DNA of 64,000 bases, taken from positions 196,891,126 to 196,955,125 of the forward strand of contig OZ018321.1 in NCBI GenBank assembly GCA_963969495.1, read 5' to 3'. Origin of the DNA: Ceratothoa steindachneri (lineage: Eukaryota; Arthropoda; Malacostraca; Isopoda; Cymothoidae). The notes beneath the pieces are model-generated. The model was given only the letters and a program-made list of their open reading frames with translations, was not told the origin of the DNA and did not search any database. This document shows, one piece after another, positions 57,561 to 64,000 of this stretch. Made by a program: the position numbers and the translations under genes. The stretch's first letter is position 1. Each line of letters starts with the position of its first letter.

Positions 57561-60229
57561 GACAATTAACATTAAAAATAATAGACTCTGTTAAATTTGC
57601 AAAGTCAGTGCTAATGAATTAATAATTAAAGCCCCATTCTGAGACCAAGTACTCCGGTAAGTAGAAAAGTTGATAGTAAAGCAAATAAAAGAAATCGAAC
57701 GAGAGTTGTTCAATTTCCACAGAAAAATATATATTTTCAAAGGGCAATTTTCATGCCAGATGATATTAAAAATTGAGTTATGTGATTGCCCATAAGACCT
57801 ACAAAAATCAGGCCATTCATTTTCTGAGGAATAAATTATAAATGGATGTATGATCGAATATGCCAATATTATACTATTTTATAGCCAGAAATGGAAATTC
57901 AGTTGAATAAGGTGAATTATTTAATAATAACCGATGTAAGACGGTGGCAACATGACTGGAAACATCTGTAGTTTAAAAGAAATTTTAGAATTTTGAATGA
58001 TATTCAAGGGAATTCGTTCAAAGTTATGACAAAGATAGCTCGCTTGTTAAATTAAATTTTAGTCATCACTAATTATTTTGAGATCACCGAAGATTTGGCA
58101 ATAATCCAGCCAAATGAAAAGAAAAAGACTAGAAAACGCTTATTCTAGCCAGTAAATACCGGAAATTAGCTATAGGGTAGATTAATTGCAGTAGAATTTG
58201 ATCATCAATTAAAGGCAAATTAGACAGGTAAATTTGTTCGATTGCAGAAAACAATTCCAAATCCAGGTGGCATTTCAAAATATCGCATTTATGCAATTTG
58301 CTATTTATATGGATGTTCATTGTGAAGATGGTTTTGATTTGAGCGCCATGTACTTCGCACATTAACAAAAATAATTTATTATATTTGAGCAATACGAATA
58401 AATTCCAGAAAATGCATAGCCATGCTTGAAGATTTTGAATCTGCTCATATTGTTGTTTTGTATCACATATATGTCAGGAGAGTTAGTTTGAGAAATCCCT
58501 GGAAAAGAATTGTGGGGTTGAAAGAAGAATTTGACTCAATTTTGCTCAAGAAACGATAGGCTATGGATTTTACACATTAATCTTGCTGTCCTTCTGATGT
58601 TGTATTAGCTATTGATAACATTATCATATGAGTGACCTTACTTTTGCACAGAATATGTAACATACTATAAAGGTTTTCATGAAGGATATACTTATGTTGT
58701 CGAGTCAGATTGCAAATGAACATTATAATTATTTTCACTCATTTCAACAGTTTTCAATTTGTGATAATGTTTAAAAGTACACATTGCAATTACTTGATTC
58801 GCAAACCAAATCATATTTATTTTTGGTACGTAAGTGTGGTTGCCAAGTATCGAGGAATTGTCTCCTAACTTTTGTCGGAGAATTATTCTTTCACTGTTGG
58901 CCGTTTAATTTTATTCTGATACAATACCTTTTTGTCATAGTATTCATTTACTTACTAAATTTTAACAGGCCAGTCTGACACCACTTAGGAAGGGAAATAA
59001 TTTCTCCATTGGCTGAGTGGACTCCCGATTCGTCTGAAGGAGTCTAAATAATGAATTATAAGAGTACAACAGCGTTTAATCAGTTTTACACGAAATTCTC
59101 TCAGTTTAACATGGTTTGCAAGATTCGAATATTGGCCTACTTCTAGTGAGAGATATGATCAAAAGATAGTAGGCTCCACGTAAACAAACCAATTGCCAGA
59201 TTGTTAATTTCTGGAGGCCTCCAAATTACTGAGTTAAACCACCATTTACTCTCCCTAATCTAACTAAAATATTACAGAAGTCACGAAATACTATTTCGCC
59301 TTTAGTTAGCTTGGGACAGTTTTAAAAATACTAATTAACCAAAACAAATATATTTAGTCATACGGACTTACATGTACTTGATCGAAACAGGAGTTGACGG
59401 ATATTGCTATACTGGATTTTTCCACGAGCCTTCGGGAGGCTCAAGATTTCACGATGAAGGAGAATGAGGGGGGTTATCACGGTGACAGTAGAAACCGATG
59501 TCGATCTCTTCTTATTATTTTATCGATTCGTTTTAAGTCTAAAAGATGGAGAATGGGGTTTTGCCCTCTGGCTAAAGTAGTACTTTTCATTGTAGCTCTG
59601 GAGTTCTTCTTGTACCCTCGTCTACTTCGCATGGATACCAAACTGAGTTTGGTATATGGGGTGATCCGGGAAGTAATTAAAGGGAACTTAATTGGGAATC
59701 AATTCTTCTTCTTTCAAAATTAATGAGATTTCAACCTGAGAGTCCCCCGAAGGTGAGCTAAAAACTTCTTTTATCTTTCTCCCGAAATTCCTGTTTGGCA
59801 CTCAGGAATTTTGATCCAGCCAGACCTCTAGCTAAGACTCTGAGAGATGAATCGGTATGGCACCGATGAGAACACGAGACGATCTTCTAAATCTTAGAAT
59901 TCGGGTCCGGAACATGGCGAAGGATTGATCACAAAAATCTATTCCTCTATCGTCTCAAACAGAATAATCTCTTTCCTTTCTTACGGTGCTTATTTATGGC
60001 CCGAGGAACGCCCCAGCTAAGGCGGACGTGGTAATGCCACTGAGGCGAGCGCGAGGGGGAGAGGGGTTGACACTGCGGAGCCCAGGTCTGCTTCTCAAGT
60101 AGAGGCACCGATAACCGTCTCACTATTTCTCCCCGGTGGTCTTTTGTTCTTACGCCGCTCTCTGGCGTTGTAAACGTGAGCCTCTTGACCTCGTAGTTAA
60201 TCGGATGTTTTGGGCTCAGTGATTAACTG
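57561..60229. other. 2.7 kb without a recognised gene; right part GC-richer
   Basis: 57561-59390 is AT-rich with nothing recognisable. 59391-60229 is more GC-rich, like known retroelement parts nearby, and holds a 109-codon frame (59394-59723) without a motif. It may be the 5' continuation of the RT/RNase H remnant at 60230. Confidence 0.4.
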
Positions 60230-60471
60230 AGTGTTGTGCCTAGCGGGTTGTTCAAATCGTAAGTTAGATGGATTCTTCCTAAATTTCGCTAGGGCAAGTT
60301 TCTTATTAGAGCCACTTAATGACCTTTTGCGGCTACCTTGGGACGTGCAGCTCGAGTGGACTAACCACCCGGCGGTGAGATCAGAACCATTCGGCAGTTT
60401 GACTGTTAGTCAAACGCTTATCGTTCTCACGCACCTCAATTTATTTTACTCTCTCTCTCTCCGAAGAGGGA

Positions 60472-60477
<6 letters not shown>
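60230..60477 (+). pseudogene. Gypsy reverse transcriptase/RNase H connection fragment
   Basis: Frame: LAGCSNRKLDGFFLNFARAS, then LEPLNDLLRLPWDVQLEWTN, EPFGSLTVSQTLIVLTHLNL and FYSLSL. In Ty3/Gypsy polyproteins this is the region after the RT active site (GLxNYYRxFIxNFAxIxxPLxxLL...FxWTxEC...AFxxLKxxLTxxPVL) leading into RNase H. The usual TDAS motif would follow directly, but the sequence runs into (TA)n at 60475. The frame is open across the fragment, but the rest of pol is not adjacent. Confidence 0.65.

Positions 60478-60536
<59 letters not shown>
60475..60536. repeat. (TA)n microsatellite
   Basis: About 62 bp of TA interrupting the Gypsy pol fragment where RNase H should begin. Confidence 0.95.
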
Positions 60537-60539
<3 letters not shown>

Positions 60540-60667
60540 CTTGGCCCGCTGGGTGGCGTTACGTTTTAATTTCTCTACACTAAGGGTCAACTTGTTTCGA
60601 CCTATGCGGAAAGGGGCAGGTTTGATCGAATTTATATCATATATGATGTGAAACACCTTAACACCTT

Positions 60668-60688
60668 ATATATATATATATATATATA
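60668..60688. repeat. short (TA)n tract
   Basis: It marks the left edge of the 60694-61256 inverted-pair member. Confidence 0.9.
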
Positions 60689-60693
60689 ATTTA

Positions 60694-61253
60694 TATCTAC
60701 CTTCGTCAATATTTGACTCCTGTTCAGAGGAAAGCCATCGAGCCTCCTTCTTCCCGGAGAGTTGTACGGCCCTCTCATCTACACCACTACTTCAAGATTC
60801 CATTTCTTTCGAGAATGAGACTCCCAGCCGATCTGCAGAATTGTCTCAAAGTAATCCATCCCCATCTTCTAGTTCTCGTTAGGATTCCTCGAATTATCTT
60901 CAAGAAGACCTGCGCCGTTGTCTTTCACCTCCCTCCAGTTTGCCCGCGTTTGACGGTAAAGCGATCTTGTATGGTCATGCCCCGATTACCTCATTAATCT
61001 TCAATTAATATATTTTACTACCATTATTAATTTGTACACCCATTTTTTATATATTAAAATTATTTTAGGAGGGGGTATCTTCTTTATATATCTTTTGAAC
61101 TGCAACCTGGCAAGCCATTAGTCAAAACCCGGTCAACCGTAATTCGTTCTCTTTATTAATCCTCCTCGAACATTCTCAAGCGGCCTGTGGTCAGCTCTCT
61201 GCCCGTTCTTGTGTACGACTCTGTGCGCCGAGATAGTCTACACAGGCATACTT

Positions 61254-61256
<3 letters not shown>
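60694..61256 (+). repeat. retroelement segment, inverted partner of 50740-51440
   Basis: The left part (60713-60999) has a plus-strand frame with one stop: ESCTALSSTPLLQDSISFEN, ETPSRSAELSQSNPSPSSSS, then YLQEDLRRCLSPPSSLPAFD. This Ser/Pro-rich leader followed by LPxFDGK resembles the N terminus of some Gypsy gag proteins. The right part (61060-61256) is non-coding and holds GGTTGACCGG-complement sequence shared with the partner. Gag identity is inference. Confidence 0.55.

Positions 61257-61284
<28 letters not shown>
61255..61284. repeat. (TA)n microsatellite
   Basis: About 30 bp of TA at the right edge of the inverted-pair member. Confidence 0.9.
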
Positions 61285-61288
<4 letters not shown>

Positions 61289-61639
61289 TCATAATCTTTA
61301 TCAGGTGTCAGGTATAGTTGGGTAGTTTTTGTAGTGACAAAAATCCAGACTTTTAATCATTATCCTTATCTTTATCTTGTTGCAGATAAAGTTGTTCTTT
61401 TTTGTTTGAAAGAAGCACTTTTCTTCTCAAGTTAGCCACTCCCCACAATTTAAATTGTTAAGTAACTAGTTTGCCAAGTTCTTTCGATGATATCCAAAGA
61501 AGGTGGAACAAATTATTAATTTTTTGGGTGATTAATCAAATTTTTGTGGTGACCGTTTTTTCCCTAATTTTATTTTCGTTGTGTCTGTTTTGGGGGGATG
61601 GTTGGGGGGAGGATCTCCTCTTAAACCCTTTGTCTCGGT

Positions 61640-62640
61640 GTTGTCAACCAAATTGCTGAGTTTTGCAGGTCGTGTGACATTTGTCAGAAGAAGACAGCAA
61701 GAGGACGAATACTACTTGCCCCCCTCCAGAAGACCTCAATTGTGTCGGAGCCATTTTTAGAGTGGTCATAGACCTATTTGGCCCAATTCACCTCCCGTCT
61801 ATCGAAAGACACTCGTACGTTCTCACTATTATTGACTTTGCAACGAGATTCCCCGAAGCAATCCCCCTTAAAAAATAGATAGCGTGACCTGTGCCGAGGC
61901 CCTTATATCTATCTTTTCCTGCGTTGGCATTCGAAGCAGATCTTGCCCGAAAGAGGTAGACAGTTTACCTCTGAGCAAATGGAACAGTTCAGCAAGCTCC
62001 TTGTGATCGAACCTTTGTTTACCTCCATCTTTTACTCCGCCGCCAAGGGCGTCTGTTAAAAGTTGAATGGCAGTCTGAAGACCATTCTGAAAAAATTATG
62101 TCATGCTTAGCCCCAAGAATCTTATCGATACCTGCCGGTTGCCCTGTTTGCCTGCAGATAATTTCCCCACAGAACTTTGGGTTTGCCCCCTTCGAACTCT
62201 TCTATGGCCAGAATGTACGTAGACCCATGAGTATATTGAATTAACATTTTTTCAATCCCCGCCTAGATGAGGAGTTCAAGTCCTCGTATTTTTACGTGCT
62301 AGATCTTAGAAACCGCTTGGAAGAATGCACCGATATAGCGTACAAAAATTCGAACTTAAATTTAGAAAAAATGTAGGACCTATTTTGACGTTAGGTCCAA
62401 AAAAGGCGATTCAAGCTCGGTGAAGAGGTGCTGCTCCTCCTACCCACAAAGACAAGCAAGCTCTTGTCCCAATGGAAGGCCTTTTTCCAATCCTAGAAGC
62501 CTGCGTTCCCGTAGATTACGTAATACATACCCCATCAGGGAACAAATTGTTTCATGTAAATATGTTAAGGCGCTCTCACCGCCCCGCATGCATTAATAAT
62601 ATAATTGCCTTTGACGAAAAGGCAGTAATGGTAGCCTCTT
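61640..62640 (+). pseudogene. Ty3/Gypsy integrase, broken
   Basis: Upstream of the open frame, EFCRSCDICQKKTARGR supplies the CxxC half of the integrase zinc domain, so the Met at 61681 is not a start. After a frameshift the core reads RVVIDLFGPIHLPS (first catalytic Asp), YVLTIIDFATRFPEAIPLKK, CAEALISIFSCVGI, then PERGRQFTSEQMEQFSKLL, where the second Asp of the usual DRG motif has become Glu. The third catalytic Glu of the usual VERFNGTLK is a stop (KLNGSLKTIL follows). Later blocks are GFAPFELFYGQNVR and EEVLLLLPTKTSKLLSQWKA, the GPY/F-like module, and YVIHTPSGNKLFH with NMLRRSHRPA. It is an inactive relic but with most domains in order. Confidence 0.8.
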
Positions 62641-63020
62641 CCATCTGAGCCTCTTAATTTAGTCCAAACTGTATGCGTCGAAGCGGACGAAAACTACCCT
62701 CTCGCTTCGCTCCACGGTTCCCGTGTAAAGTCTAACCCGGAACTTGAATTAAACCCTAGTTGGAGCCCCCTCAGAACACGCAATTGGCTCTTTTGTTAAC
62801 TGAATTCCCGATGTAATTTCTGAGAAGCCTAGTTTTTCCTTTGTACTTTGAGCGTGATATAACCCTTACCACCCAGGAGCCTATTAGATCTAAGCTCTAC
62901 ACTGTACTCGTTCACTTGCGCCCTACTTTTAAAGCAAAAGTTGAAAACTTGCTAAAAATAGGAATAATTGAACTTTCCACGTTGAATTATTGCTCTTTCA
63001 TTCTTATGGTCGGTGTGAGT
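62641..63020 (+). pseudogene. Ty3/Gypsy reverse transcriptase N terminus directly after the integrase
   Basis: Following the integrase tail, shifting frames give a pre-RT linker with QNTQLALLLTEFP and EKPSFS-like residues, then ERDITLTTQEPIRSKLYTVL, HLRPTFKAKVENLLKIGIIE and LSTLNYCSFILMVG. These match the start of Gypsy RT (HxIxLTxxxPVRxKPYPVP...LLxxGVIxxSxSPYxSPxVxV). The homology stops at about 63015, where the 1-kb repeat begins, so the catalytic palm is not present. No LTR or gag separates it from the integrase, which suggests that integrase precedes RT in this element. Confidence 0.75.
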
Positions 63021-64000
63021 AGAACGGTCTGAGGCCGCTTAAATTCAGCCGCTATCACATGTTTAGAAACACATGGCTACCCACGTGCATCTTCGAGAAA
63101 AAGCAGAGCGCGTTATCGCCCACCTTAGCAAATATTTAATCAGGTAGGTTCATTCCCCCCATTTTGCCTCCAGACGTCGATCTCGCCAGATTGAGTTAGG
63201 CTTATGGACAGATAAGGTATTTTCCCAGGCGCGATGGGGGCATTCCCCCGAAGTTCCCCACTCAATTATCCCTTACGCAATGGAGATGGCTCCGGGTCCT
63301 TATACAATAGCATTCCCCAATGAGATCAGATCAAATCCAAATTATCTTCGCGAGGCATCACGCTGATCCGGTCTCCCTTGAGCCCAATAAGGGACTCCAT
63401 ACCTCGAGAACCACCTAATTTGTCCAAAACGGGAGAATATCCATTGAGTGCCAAGGTTCGAGCCTTCCAGACGCCAAGTCAACAAGGCCCCCCTGTTGTT
63501 CAGAAAAAGAACAACGTTAGAACAGCTATTGTTCTTTGAGCCCATTGACAAGAGACGTTTATCACCCTCCCCCCTGTTGTTCAGAAAGAGAACAACGTAA
63601 AACAGCCATTGTTCTTCAAGCCCGTTCGTAAAGAAACGGTTCTCATTCACAAGACATAACGTCAGGATACTTTAATTCCCCCCCCCCCCCCGCATTTAAC
63701 GTTCTTCAAGAGAATGGTTGGTTTCAACGATAACCTCCATTGTTCATCTAGAACATCCCCGATTTGCTGTCACAAAGATCGTTCGTCCCTCCGAGCCCCA
63801 CTTCACTCTCACTCTTTGAAGACAGTCCTTCCCCTTCGCTAAGGACAACCCCGAAAAGAACCCTTCTGCCGGTAATCACCAGTGGACCGAAGATTCCTTC
63901 GCATCGTTTTCCTCTGCACAACAACCTTGTAATTACGTAAGCTGAGCATTACCTTTGATTATCTAACCTTTTATCCACGCTAACTTGTGCTTTAAATGGT
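63000..64000 (+). repeat. 1-kb dispersed repeat, inverted partner of 56575-57560, cut by the window end
   Basis: Starts near TAGAACGGTCTGAGGCCGC and follows the partner in reverse complement up to TGTGCTTTAAATGGT at base 64000, where the partner still matches (56599-56575). So the true end lies outside the window. It contains two tandem units (63500-63650) against four in the partner. Its position straight after the truncated RT frame suggests a retroelement 3' part or an insertion. Confidence 0.75.

Noticed and set aside
61681..61878. Met-initiated 65-codon gene for an integrase-like protein
   Set aside because: The integrase homology begins upstream in another frame (FCRSCDICQ) and continues far past the stop, so this is one fragment of a broken pol, not a small gene.
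1..64000. CRISPR arrays, bacterial operons, Shine-Dalgarno sites
   Set aside because: The transposon content, introns and microsatellites point to an animal genome, and no regularly spaced short repeats with unique spacers were seen.

Overview
The window looks like intergenic or intronic DNA from a metazoan, most likely an arthropod. A decapod-like crustacean is my guess from the AT-rich base composition, the long (AT)n and (GA)n microsatellites and the mix of decayed LINE, Penelope, Tc1/mariner and Ty3/Gypsy elements; species and phylum are inference. I see no credible host protein gene, rRNA or intact tRNA. Nearly every recognisable coding stretch is a broken mobile element. Many of the longer open frames are translations of (AT)n tracts or antisense shadows.

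Layout. 1-1390: a GC-richer block with a four-unit degenerate tandem repeat, possibly an LTR. 6906-8497, 40480-41755 and 54677-55662: three broken copies, all on the + strand, of one unnamed multi-copy protein family, each just downstream of a splice-acceptor-like motif. 11550-14043: a Tc1-like transposase relic next to a mariner-type element with long terminal inverted repeats. 15240-15840: a Penelope-like fragment. 16480-17145, 22612-23525, 27580-29900 and 30127-32400: LINE relics; the last keeps a long reverse transcriptase with a FADD motif. 32566-33110: an uninterrupted GIY-YIG endonuclease frame of a second Penelope-like element. 24050-26780: two Tc1-like relics. 34570-35260 and 45605-46950: an internally deleted and a longer copy of one Tc1-like element. 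36550-37320 and 47070-47900: mariner-like relics. 48926-49851: an internally deleted mariner with TIRs and TA target sites, whose 3' end plus flank is duplicated at 47903-48213.

50740-64000 is dominated by Gypsy-type material. It includes a 0.7-kb inverted pair (50740-51440 / 60694-61256), a pair of at least 1 kb, also inverted (56575-57560 / 63000-64000), an RT/RNase H remnant, and an integrase directly followed by the start of a reverse transcriptase (61640-63020). That domain order is the one described for Gmr1-like Ty3/Gypsy elements.

The best candidate for something undescribed is the three-copy family. It has an N-terminal CxxC domain, FID and CVDLK motifs, a CxxCxWDS motif, a PPLHxKLGLMKQ block, and a C-terminal RFHQD...MIADYxW block. 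The motif order would suit a transposase or a transposon-borne protein, but its function is unknown to me.
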